Positions 56,650 through 64,000 of a stretch of DNA of 64,000 bases are shown in pieces (the stretch's first letter is position 1; the number at the start of each line of letters is the position of its first letter). This stretch comes from Vibrio atlanticus (lineage in GTDB: Bacteria; Pseudomonadota; Gammaproteobacteria; Enterobacterales; Vibrionaceae). Location of the stretch: positions 1,116,001-1,180,000 of the forward strand of contig NZ_AP025460.1 in assembly GCF_024347315.1 (NCBI RefSeq). The letters are read 5' to 3'. The notes below the pieces were generated by a model, which was not told the origin of the DNA, did no database searches, and saw only the letters and a list, made by a program, of their open reading frames with translations. Made by a program: the position numbers and the translations under genes.

Positions 56650-57573
56650 ATGAGCAAATTTGCTATCGTATTCCCAGGCCAAGGCTCTCAAGCTATCGGT
56701 ATGCTTGCTGACCTAGGCGAACAGTATGATGTTGTTAAAAAGACATTTGCTGAAGCTTCAGAAGCACTTGGTTACGATCTATGGGCATTGGTTCAAGATG
56801 GTCCAGTAGAAAATCTAAATGAAACTTTCCGTACTCAACCGGCTCTACTAACAGCGTCTGTTGCAATCTGGCGTGTATGGCAAGAGCTTGGTCTAGAGCA
56901 ACCTGCAAACCTAGCAGGCCACAGCCTAGGCGAATACTCTGCACTAGTGTGTGCGGGTGTTATCGACTTTAAAGAAGCGATCAAGCTAGTTGAGCTACGT
57001 GGTCAACTGATGCAAGAAGCGGTTCCTGCGGGCGTTGGTGCAATGTACGCAATCATCGGTCTAGATGATGAGGCGATTGCTAAAGCGTGTGAAGAAGCGG
57101 CACAAGACGAAGTTGTGTCTCCAGTTAACTTCAATTCACCTGGCCAAGTTGTTATCGCAGGTAACAAAGCGGCAGTAGAGCGCGCTGGTGCACTATGTAA
57201 AGAAGCAGGCGCTAAACGTGCTCTTCCTTTACCTGTATCTGTGCCATCTCACTGTGCCCTTATGAAGCCTGCAGCAGACAAGCTAGCGGTTGCTCTAGAA
57301 GCTCTAGAGTTCAACACACCGGCACTGCCTGTTATCAATAACGTCGATGTTATTGCTGAAACAGACCCTGCAAAAATCAAAAGCGCACTTGTTCGTCAGC
57401 TATACAGCCCAGTTCGTTGGACTGAAGGTGTACAAGCTATGAATGAGCAAGGCGTAGAGAAGCTACTAGAATTAGGCCCAGGTAAAGTTCTTACCGGTCT
57501 AACAAAACGAATCGTAAAAACTATGACAGCTGCTGCAGTTAATGACATTGCATCACTAGAAGCTGCTAAGTAA
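56650..57573 (+). CDS. fabD: Malonyl-CoA:ACP transacylase
   Basis: Loads malonyl groups onto ACP. It has the N-terminal FPGQGSQ (8-14), the nucleophile Ser92 in GHSLGEYSAL, and the histidine partner in PVSVPSHCALM (about 201). The 307-residue length is close to E. coli (309). Preceded by AAAGGA; fabG follows after about 25 bases. Confidence 0.97.
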   Translation: MSKFAIVFPGQGSQAIGMLADLGEQYDVVKKTFAEASEALGYDLWALVQDGPVENLNETFRTQPALLTASVAIWRVWQELGLEQPANLAGHSLGEYSALVCAGVIDFKEAIKLVELRGQLMQEAVPAGVGAMYAIIGLDDEAIAKACEEAAQDEVVSPVNFNSPGQVVIAGNKAAVERAGALCKEAGAKRALPLPVSVPSHCALMKPAADKLAVALEALEFNTPALPVINNVDVIAETDPAKIKSALVRQLYSPVRWTEGVQAMNEQGVEKLLELGPGKVLTGLTKRIVKTMTAAAVNDIASLEAAK

Positions 57574-57598
57574 ATAAACACTTAATAGAGAAGTTATG

Positions 57599-58333
57599 AT
57601 GAATTTAGAAGGCAAAGTTGCACTAGTTACAGGCGCAAGCCGTGGTATCGGTCGTGCAATCGCTGAACTTTTAGTTGAGCGTGGTGCTAAAGTTATCGGT
57701 ACTGCTACGTCTGAAGGCGGCGCTGCTGCAATCAGTGAGTACCTAGGTGAGAACGGTAAAGGTCTTGCTCTTAATGTAACGGATGTTGACTCAATTGCAG
57801 CTACACTGAAAACCATCAACGATGAATTCGGTGCGATTGACATTCTGGTTAACAACGCAGGTATCACTCGTGATAACCTACTTATGCGTATGAAAGACGA
57901 TGAATGGAATGACATCATCGATACTAACCTAACGCCTATCTTCCGCATGTCTAAAGCTGTATTGCGTGGCATGATGAAGAAGCGTCAAGGACGTATCGTA
58001 AACGTTGGTTCTGTAGTCGGTACTATGGGTAACGCTGGTCAAGCTAACTACGCAGCTGCAAAAGCAGGCGTAATTGGTTTTACTAAATCAATGGCTCGTG
58101 AAGTTGCGTCTCGTGGTATTACAGTGAACACTGTAGCACCTGGTTTCATCGAAACTGACATGACTAAAGCGCTAAATGATGACCAACGTGCAGTAACTTT
58201 GGCGAATGTACCAGCAGGTCGACTAGGTGACCCTCGCGAAATCGCTGAAGCTGTGGTATTTTTGGCGTCACCTGCGGCAGCTTATATCACAGGTGAAACA
58301 CTTCACGTCAATGGCGGTATGTACATGGTGTAA
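57599..58333 (+). CDS. fabG: 3-oxoacyl-ACP reductase
   Basis: NADPH-dependent reductase of the fatty-acid cycle, short-chain dehydrogenase family. It has TGASRGIG (about 11-18), NNAG, the catalytic Ser in NVGSVVGTMG and Tyr-x3-Lys in NYAAAKAG (about 151-155). I use the second of two adjacent ATG codons, giving 244 residues as in E. coli; the first ATG at 57596 would add one Met. Confidence 0.97.
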   Translation: MNLEGKVALVTGASRGIGRAIAELLVERGAKVIGTATSEGGAAAISEYLGENGKGLALNVTDVDSIAATLKTINDEFGAIDILVNNAGITRDNLLMRMKDDEWNDIIDTNLTPIFRMSKAVLRGMMKKRQGRIVNVGSVVGTMGNAGQANYAAAKAGVIGFTKSMAREVASRGITVNTVAPGFIETDMTKALNDDQRAVTLANVPAGRLGDPREIAEAVVFLASPAAAYITGETLHVNGGMYMV

Positions 58334-58499
58334 ATTATGTGCAACATTTGTGCATGATTTAAGTCAAGATCATACGTAATTTCGGTTAAAATCGTGAAAA
58401 TTGTGGTTTGACCAGAAAAGTTGACCTTGCAACTTTCAATAGATTGAATAAACTACGGAAAACATCGCATAAAGCGAACTCTGTAAAGGAAAAGAAAAA

Positions 58500-58733
58500 A
58501 TGAGCAACCTCGAAGAACGCGTAAAGAAAATCATTGTTGAACAGCTAGGTGTAGACGAAGCTGAAGTTAAAAACGAAGCTTCTTTCGTTGATGACCTAGG
58601 TGCAGATTCTCTAGACACAGTTGAGCTAGTAATGGCTCTAGAAGAAGAATTCGACACTGAGATTCCAGATGACGAAGCTGAGAAAATTACTACTGTTCAA
58701 GCTGCTATCGATTACGTAACTAGCGCTCAGTAA
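58500..58733 (+). CDS. acpP: Acyl carrier protein
   Basis: Carries acyl chains on a 4'-phosphopantetheine attached to Ser37 in the invariant DSL motif ([18 protein letters not shown]). The 77 residues are strongly acidic and nearly identical to E. coli AcpP. A 166-base gap upstream, with a small hairpin AAAGTTG / CAACTTT at about 58418-58438, probably holds its own strong promoter. AAAGGA precedes the ATG. Confidence 0.98.
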   Translation: MSNLEERVKKIIVEQLGVDEAEVKNEASFVDDLGADSLDTVELVMALEEEFDTEIPDDEAEKITTVQAAIDYVTSAQ

Positions 58734-58743
58734 TAATCTCTCC

Positions 58744-58773
58744 CAGGCGGTCACCTCGACCGCCTGTGTTTTA
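58744..58773 (+). terminator. Hairpin between acpP and fabF
   Basis: Nine-bp GC-rich stem CAGGCGGTC / GACCGCCTG followed by TGTTTTAT. A partial terminator here would let acpP mRNA exceed fabF mRNA. Confidence 0.75.
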
Positions 58774-58826
58774 TCTAACTCATCTATCCTCATCTTAAAT
58801 CACCTCAATCCCCGGAGTGTAATATC

Positions 58827-60071
58827 GTGTCCAAGCGTCGTGTAGTTGTCACTGGCATGGGTATGTTGTCGCCGGTAGGCAACACTGTAGAATCTTCTTG
58901 GAAAGCCCTGCTAGCTGGTCAAAGTGGTATCGTTAATATCGATCATTTTGATGCAACCAATTTCTCAACTCGTTTTGCAGGTCTAGTTAAAGACTTTAAC
59001 TGCGAAGAGTATATGACTAAAAAAGATGCTCGTAAGATGGACTTGTTCATCCAGTACGGCGTCGCAGCAGGTATTCAAGCTTTAGATGATTCAGCCCTAA
59101 CTATTACTGAAGAAAACGCTCCTCGTGTAGGCGTTGCTATCGGTTCTGGTATTGGTGGTCTTGGTTTGATCGAAGCCGGTCACAAGGCTCTAACTGAAAA
59201 AGGCCCTCGTAAAATCAGCCCGTTCTTCGTACCGTCGACGATCGTGAATATGATTGCGGGTCACATGTCTATCATGCGTGGCCTACGCGGTCCAAACATC
59301 GCGATCTCTACAGCATGTACGACTGGCCTACATAACATTGGCCACGCGGCTCGTATGATTGCATACGGCGATGCTGACGCAATGCTAGCGGGTGGTGCTG
59401 AAAAAGCATCGACACCACTAGGTATGGGCGGTTTTGGTGCGGCTAAAGCACTGTCTACTCGTAACGATGAGCCTCAAAAAGCTTCTCGTCCATGGGACAA
59501 AGGCCGTGACGGCTTCGTTCTTGGTGACGGTGCAGGCATGATGGTTCTTGAAGAGTATGAACATGCTAAAGCTCGTGGCGCTAAGATTTACTGTGAGCTA
59601 GTTGGCTTCGGTATGTCGGGTGACGCTTACCACATGACATCTCCAAGTGAAGATGGTTCTGGTGGCGCACTAGCAATGGAAGCGGCTATGCGTGATGCTG
59701 GCATTACTGGTGAACAAATCGGTTATGTTAACGCACACGGCACTTCGACTCCTGCAGGTGACGTAGCGGAAGTGAAGGGCATCAAGCGTGCTCTTGGCGA
59801 AGCAGGCAGCAAGCAAGTCTTGGTTTCTTCTACGAAATCAATGACTGGCCACCTTCTAGGTGCTGCGGGTTCTGCTGAAGCGATCATCACTGCGATGTCT
59901 CTAATTGATCAAATTGTTCCACCAACAATCAATTTAGATGATCCTGAAGAAGGCTTAGATATTGACTTAGTACCTCACACTGCGCGTAAAGTTAGCGGTA
60001 TGGAATATGCTGCATGTAACTCATTCGGTTTCGGTGGTACTAACGGCTGTTTGATCTTCAAAAAGATTTAA
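58827..60071 (+). CDS. fabF: Beta-ketoacyl-ACP synthase II
   Basis: Elongating condensing enzyme. The catalytic Cys is in [10 protein letters not shown] (about 164), and the two histidines are in [11 protein letters not shown] (about 304) and [11 protein letters not shown] (about 341). 414 residues. The start codon is GTG at 58827, with CCGGAGTG upstream; the N-terminus [17 protein letters not shown] fits the family exactly. Confidence 0.97.
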   Translation: MSKRRVVVTGMGMLSPVGNTVESSWKALLAGQSGIVNIDHFDATNFSTRFAGLVKDFNCEEYMTKKDARKMDLFIQYGVAAGIQALDDSALTITEENAPRVGVAIGSGIGGLGLIEAGHKALTEKGPRKISPFFVPSTIVNMIAGHMSIMRGLRGPNIAISTACTTGLHNIGHAARMIAYGDADAMLAGGAEKASTPLGMGGFGAAKALSTRNDEPQKASRPWDKGRDGFVLGDGAGMMVLEEYEHAKARGAKIYCELVGFGMSGDAYHMTSPSEDGSGGALAMEAAMRDAGITGEQIGYVNAHGTSTPAGDVAEVKGIKRALGEAGSKQVLVSSTKSMTGHLLGAAGSAEAIITAMSLIDQIVPPTINLDDPEEGLDIDLVPHTARKVSGMEYAACNSFGFGGTNGCLIFKKI

Positions 60072-60124
60072 TCATCTTATATAAGAGTCAAACATCGTAG
60101 ATAGTCATAATTAGAACTGTTTTT

Positions 60125-60162
60125 AAACGGCTCGATGCTTTAGCATTGAGCCGTTTCTTTTT
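60125..60162 (+). terminator. Terminator of fabF, directly before pabC
   Basis: Fourteen-bp stem AAACGGCTCGATGC / GCATTGAGCCGTTT (one G:U) with TTTA loop and a CTTTTT tail; it ends 12 bases before the pabC start codon. Confidence 0.88.
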
Positions 60163-60174
60163 ATGGGGAAAAAC

Positions 60175-61053
60175 ATGTTTTGGGTTGATGGAGAAAGTCA
60201 GCAAACTGTCGATATCTTAGATCGCTCGTTTCAGTATGGAGACGGCTGTTTTACTACCATGCTTGTTCAAGATGGCCAGATTCAATATTTTCACGATCAT
60301 CAGCGTCGTGTTGATGATTGTCTTAAAGCGTTACGCATTTCCGAACTTGATTGGAATACGGTTAACCTTTGGCTCGATAATGCACTTGAACATATCCAAC
60401 ACAATGCGCTTCCTGGTACAAAGAGCCTTAATGGTTCAACGAATCTTCAAGACAAAAACAAGCCTCATAATGAAAAAGCAGGGCTCAAGCTGCACGTTAG
60501 CCGTGGGGCTGGCGGTCGTGGCTACAGTGCCAAGAATATCGCCAAGCCAACGATAACCATCAGTACATTTGATTACCCAAATCATTATTCCGCGTGGCAA
60601 GATTCCGGTGTAGAACTCGGTATCTGCCAACAAGCCCTGGGTTTGAGCCCATTATTGGCCGGTCATAAGCACAATAATCGCCTTGAGCAAATCTTGATGA
60701 AAGATGAAATGGATCAGGCCGGTGAAGTGGATGGCGTGGTTCTGGATATATCAGGTAACGTGATTGAAACCACCATGGCTAATCTGTTTTGGCGAAAAGG
60801 GCAGACGATTCACACTCCTCAACTGACGCAAAGTGGCGTTGCTGGGGTTATGCGTAAGCAAGTGTTAACCGCGCTGAATCAAGCTGAACTTTCCGTTACT
60901 ATTAGTGACTACTGCTTATCTCAACTCATGCAAGCTGATGAGGTTTTCATGACCAACTCCATTTTAGGGGTTGCCCCAGTTACCCGTATTAGTGATACCC
61001 AATTCAACATTGGAACCGTTACTCGTAGCCTTCAAGGACAACTAAACTCGTGA
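60175..61053 (+). CDS. pabC: Aminodeoxychorismate lyase
   Basis: PLP enzyme releasing 4-aminobenzoate for folate synthesis; fold-type IV family. It has the QYGDGCFTT motif (about 22-30), the PLP lysine in LAGHKHNNRLEQ (about 165), and ETTMANLFW (about 201). I start at the ATG at 60175 (MFWVDGES), which has GGGGA at normal spacing and matches the E. coli N-terminus; the ATG at 60163 has none. A segment of about 20 residues (about 83-104, GTKSLNGSTNLQDKNKPHNE) is extra relative to E. coli. Its stop overlaps the mltG start. Confidence 0.93.
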   Translation: MFWVDGESQQTVDILDRSFQYGDGCFTTMLVQDGQIQYFHDHQRRVDDCLKALRISELDWNTVNLWLDNALEHIQHNALPGTKSLNGSTNLQDKNKPHNEKAGLKLHVSRGAGGRGYSAKNIAKPTITISTFDYPNHYSAWQDSGVELGICQQALGLSPLLAGHKHNNRLEQILMKDEMDQAGEVDGVVLDISGNVIETTMANLFWRKGQTIHTPQLTQSGVAGVMRKQVLTALNQAELSVTISDYCLSQLMQADEVFMTNSILGVAPVTRISDTQFNIGTVTRSLQGQLNS

Positions 61054-62066
61054 TCAAAAAGTTATTTATTTTTATTATCTTGTGCCTAATTGCAGCCGCA
61101 GCTGCTGGGTTCTACGTTTACAACCAAGCGCAAGATAACCTGAAACAAGTTATTCAATTAGAAAAACCACAAGTCGTGACTGTTGCTTCAGGTAGCAGCT
61201 TTAACCGCGTTCTAGCCCAGTTGATTAACGAGGGGCTTTTCGAGGCTTCTCCTTATGAGAAATTAATCCGTAAGTTACATCCTGAGCTTGTAGACGTAAA
61301 AGCGGGTACATTCCTGCTTGAGCCAGGTTTAACCCTCGAACAAGCGCTAAAAGTGCTTGTCGAAGGGAAAGAGCACCAATTTACCATTACCTTCGTAGAG
61401 GGCAGTCGTTTTGATGAGTGGCTTGTTCAGCTAAAAGACAACGAATTTATTCAGCAGACGTTGGACGGGGTGTCTGAAAAAGAGATCGCACAAAAGCTTG
61501 GTATCGAAAATGAAAAACTAGAAGGCCTTTTCTTAGCGGAAACATACCACTATACCTACGGCACAACGGATTTAGATTTGTTGAAACGCGCCCACCGAGA
61601 TCTAATGAACGTGGTCAATGATGAGTGGGAAAACAGAGCCGATAAGCTGCCTCTTAAATCGCCGTATGAAGCGCTGATTCTTGCGTCTATCATTGAGAAA
61701 GAAACTGCAGTAGCGTCAGAGCGTGAGCGTGTGTCTTCTGTGTTCGTTAACCGTTTGAACAAGCGTATGCGTCTGCAAACTGATCCAACGGTTATCTACG
61801 GCATGGGCGATAGCTACAAGGGCAATATTCGTAAGAAAGATCTACGCACACCAACGCCGTACAACACCTATACAATGAGCGGTTTACCGCCAACACCGAT
61901 CGCGATGGCGGGTAAAGCGTCTATCAACGCGGCTCTGAATCCAGAGAAGAGCAACTACCTGTATTTTGTTGCGAGTGGAACGGGCGGTCACGTATTTTCA
62001 AAGAGTTTGACTGAGCATAACCGTGCAGTACGAGCTTACTTAAAGCAATTAAGAAAAAACAAATAA
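61050..62066 (+). CDS. mltG: Endolytic murein transglycosylase MltG
   Basis: Cleaves nascent peptidoglycan strands and may set glycan length. An N-terminal membrane helix (about 4-24) anchors a periplasmic YceG domain; the catalytic Glu is in [10 protein letters not shown] (about 217), and [10 protein letters not shown] and [20 protein letters not shown] are signatures. 338 residues. The GTG start overlaps the pabC TGA (GTGA), so the two are translationally coupled. Confidence 0.95.
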   Translation: MIKKLFIFIILCLIAAAAAGFYVYNQAQDNLKQVIQLEKPQVVTVASGSSFNRVLAQLINEGLFEASPYEKLIRKLHPELVDVKAGTFLLEPGLTLEQALKVLVEGKEHQFTITFVEGSRFDEWLVQLKDNEFIQQTLDGVSEKEIAQKLGIENEKLEGLFLAETYHYTYGTTDLDLLKRAHRDLMNVVNDEWENRADKLPLKSPYEALILASIIEKETAVASERERVSSVFVNRLNKRMRLQTDPTVIYGMGDSYKGNIRKKDLRTPTPYNTYTMSGLPPTPIAMAGKASINAALNPEKSNYLYFVASGTGGHVFSKSLTEHNRAVRAYLKQLRKNK

Positions 62067-62076
62067 AGAAAGAATT

Positions 62077-62709
62077 ATGAATCAGTCGAAATTTATCGTA
62101 GTTGAAGGCCTTGAAGGTGCTGGTAAAAGTACAGCAATCAATGCCATTGTCGAGACATTAAAAGCATCGGGTGTTAAAGATATCGTTAATACTCGTGAAC
62201 CGGGTGGCACTGTCTTGGCTGAAAAGATGCGCTCATTAGTTAAAGAAGAGCACGAAGGTGAGAAGCTTCAAGATATGACTGAACTACTGCTGATGTACGC
62301 AGCACGCGTTCAATTGGTAGAAAACGTCATCAAGCCCGCATTAGACAGCGGTAAATGGGTATTGGGTGATCGCCATGATATGTCTTCTCAAGCATACCAA
62401 GGTGGTGGTCGTCAGATCGCTCGTAGCACTATGGAATCACTGAAAGCAACCACGCTAGGCGGCTTTAAGCCAGATTTAACACTATATTTGGACCTAGACC
62501 CTAGAGTCGGGCTTGAACGCGCTAGAGGTCGTGGTGAGCTTGATAGAATTGAAAAGATGGACATCTCATTTTTCGATCGCACGCGTGAGCGTTACTTAGA
62601 AATTGCAGGGCAAGACGATTCTGTACTCGTGATTAATGCGCAGCAAGAAATTGAGCAAGTAGCCGCTGATATTAAAGTCGCGCTCAGTGCTTGGCTCAAT
62701 AAACAGTAG
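62077..62709 (+). CDS. tmk: Thymidylate kinase
   Basis: Phosphorylates dTMP to dTDP. It has the P-loop [10 protein letters not shown] (10-19), the DR motif in [18 protein letters not shown] (about 95-112) and the lid [13 protein letters not shown] typical of the E. coli type, with arginines in the lid. 210 residues. AAAGAA precedes the ATG; holB starts 6 bases after its stop. Confidence 0.97.
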   Translation: MNQSKFIVVEGLEGAGKSTAINAIVETLKASGVKDIVNTREPGGTVLAEKMRSLVKEEHEGEKLQDMTELLLMYAARVQLVENVIKPALDSGKWVLGDRHDMSSQAYQGGGRQIARSTMESLKATTLGGFKPDLTLYLDLDPRVGLERARGRGELDRIEKMDISFFDRTRERYLEIAGQDDSVLVINAQQEIEQVAADIKVALSAWLNKQ

Positions 62710-62715
62710 GTAGTC

Positions 62716-63681
62716 ATGGCTGAAGTTTATTCTTGGCTCACACCTGTATGGAGTGAGTGGAAAAAAAGTCTCGATGCAGAACGTTTTCCTAACTCTGTGA
62801 TCGTTAATGCGCCTGACGGGCTTGGTGTGGAAGCGCTGGTTAGCCAACTTACCGATGCATTGATGTGTGTTAATTACGAAAGTGAAGCGTGCGGATTTTG
62901 CCACAGTTGTGAACTGATGAAGTCGGGGAGTCACCCGGATTTCCATGTGATTGAACCTGAGAAAGAAGGTAAATCGATTACGGTTGACCAAGTGCGTGCG
63001 AGTAACCGCTGGGCTCAACAATCGTCCCAGTTAGGTGGCCTGCGTGTCATCTTGCTGAATCCGGCTGAAGCGATGAACGAATCGGCATCTAATGCGCTGT
63101 TGAAAACGCTGGAAGAACCTGCGAGTAACTGTATTTTCATTCTTTCGACGCGCAACAGTAATCGTTTAATGCCAACTATTCTTAGCCGTTGCCAGCAATT
63201 TAATGTGGTGTGCCCACAATTGGATGCAGGATCGGCATGGTTAAATGGAGAAGTTGGTAAAACGGTTCCTCAGTACATACTGACATTGAACGACAACGCC
63301 CCCCTGAAAGCGAAAGCAATGTTTGATCAAGGTGGTGTCGAAGCTTCAACAAAAGCGCTCGATGGCTTTGTGAATGTGATAAAAGGCACTCAACCCGACA
63401 TGCTGAAGTTCTCTACAGAGCTTAGCAAAGACCCTTTGATTCAACTTAGCTGGCTTTGGCATTTATTGTCAGATGTACAAAAGCTGCATTTTGGTTTAGC
63501 TAATCAGGCTATTATTCCGAGTGCGAAAGCACTGTATGAGGTGATGTCTTATCAAAGTGCTTATGCAGCGTCGAATAAACTGCTGATATTGATTGAGCAG
63601 TTAAAGCAACACCCTGGGCTCAATACGGAGCTACTCATAATGAATTGGCTGATAGCCACTTGCGAGGAAACATGTTCGTAG
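62716..63681 (+). CDS. holB: DNA polymerase III subunit delta prime
   Basis: Clamp-loader subunit that works with gamma/tau and delta. 321 residues. The zinc-binding module is present (CGFCHSC, about 55-61), the P-loop is degenerate as in the family (NAPDGLG), and the SNALLKTLEEP sensor 1 region (about 119-129) and ILSRC (about 151) are conserved. The last ten bases overlap the tatD-family start. Confidence 0.95.
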   Translation: MAEVYSWLTPVWSEWKKSLDAERFPNSVIVNAPDGLGVEALVSQLTDALMCVNYESEACGFCHSCELMKSGSHPDFHVIEPEKEGKSITVDQVRASNRWAQQSSQLGGLRVILLNPAEAMNESASNALLKTLEEPASNCIFILSTRNSNRLMPTILSRCQQFNVVCPQLDAGSAWLNGEVGKTVPQYILTLNDNAPLKAKAMFDQGGVEASTKALDGFVNVIKGTQPDMLKFSTELSKDPLIQLSWLWHLLSDVQKLHFGLANQAIIPSAKALYEVMSYQSAYAASNKLLILIEQLKQHPGLNTELLIMNWLIATCEETCS

Positions 63682-64000
63682 ATTCCCATTGTCATTTAGA
63701 CAAACTGGATTACCAAGATTTACACACCAGCGTAGAAGACGTGGTTAATAAAGCGAAAGCAGCCAACGTTGACCAACTGCTTTCTGTCGGTGTGACGTTG
63801 GATTCGTTTGAAAACATGCTTGAGATGATCTCGCCGTTTGATAACGTTAAGGCTTCGTGTGGCGTTCACCCTCTCGACGTAGAGAGCGACTTCTGTTTAG
63901 ACAGAATGCGTGAGTACGCGAGCAACCCTAAAGTGGTGGCGATTGGTGAAACTGGCCTAGATTATCATTACCAACCAGAGACTGCAGAGCTACAACAGCT
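63672..64000 (+). CDS. TatD-family metal-dependent hydrolase, cut by window end
   Basis: First 109 residues of a TatD-type deoxyribonuclease (E. coli YcfH position, downstream of holB). It has metal ligands SHCHLD (5-10, His6 and His8) and the Glu in VAIGETGLDYHY (about 91-102). The ATG at 63672 overlaps the holB end by ten bases. The rest lies outside the window. Confidence 0.93.
   Translation, partial: MFVDSHCHLDKLDYQDLHTSVEDVVNKAKAANVDQLLSVGVTLDSFENMLEMISPFDNVKASCGVHPLDVESDFCLDRMREYASNPKVVAIGETGLDYHYQPETAELQQ

Noticed and set aside
58408..58438. AAAGTTG..CAACTTT hairpin before acpP, considered as a riboswitch
   Set aside because: Too short and simple; a promoter or leader stem is enough to explain it.
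1..64000. Search for prophage, insertion sequence, CRISPR, toxin-antitoxin or defence genes
   Set aside because: No integrase, transposase, cas gene, regularly spaced direct repeats or defence-type cluster was found; all sizeable genes belong to core functions.

Overview
The window reads as a chromosomal segment of a marine Vibrio. I see no prophage, insertion sequence, CRISPR array or genomic island. The assignment rests on the rsxABCDGE-nth operon, a phosphorelay pair LuxO/LuxU with a Qrr small-RNA gene divergent from luxO, a FadR carrying the extra internal segment known from vibrios, and many proteins near-identical in length and motif to Vibrio and enterobacterial orthologues. Codon use and base composition look even throughout. 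A Splendidus-type species is my guess only.

Layout. 1-7211 (minus): 3' truncated nth, then rsxE, G, D, C, B, A, an electron-transport complex whose RsxC carries a large tandem-repeat tail. 7560-7850: one tRNA-Asn with its own promoter and terminator, followed by a decayed tRNA 3' end. 8307-12396: uvrB with a likely LexA box, then the quorum-sensing node qrr1 / luxO / luxU. 12492-16517: a YvcK-family protein and the molybdopterin operon moaABCDE, preceded by a probable Moco-type leader. 17181-22768: oppABCDF oligopeptide importer. 22964-28298: a glutathionyl-hydroquinone reductase, the pta and ackA acetate genes, and yfbV. 28610-31293: an orphan periplasmic binding protein next to a membrane diguanylate cyclase. 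31337-38170: dusC, an orphan type IV pilin-like gene, a YecA/SEC-C protein, dsbB, nhaB, fadR and a DUF1456 gene. 38392-46234: metG, apbC, udk, an AsmA-family gene, btuR and a low-molecular-weight phosphatase. 46345-51288: a SulP transporter and rne with a structured leader. 51907-64000: rluC, yceF, then the classic cluster yceD-rpmF-plsX-fabH-fabD-fabG-acpP-fabF-pabC-mltG-tmk-holB and the start of a tatD-family gene.

How the parts fit. The right third couples ribosomal protein L32, phospholipid and fatty-acid synthesis, folate, murein and DNA-replication genes in one direction; FadR at 36.7 kb is the likely regulator of fatty-acid genes elsewhere. LuxU passes phosphate to LuxO, which with sigma-54 would activate qrr1 from the promoter visible at 10499-10514. 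The acetate switch (ackA, pta), oligopeptide import and a c-di-GMP enzyme are additional metabolic and signalling elements.

Most of the window is conserved core genome. The less ordinary items are the RsxC repeat array, two related palindromic (MITE-like) repeats sitting between convergent genes, the tRNA relic, the binding-protein/diguanylate-cyclase pair, the orphan pilin, and several intergenic RNA elements. I found no convincing entirely new system.
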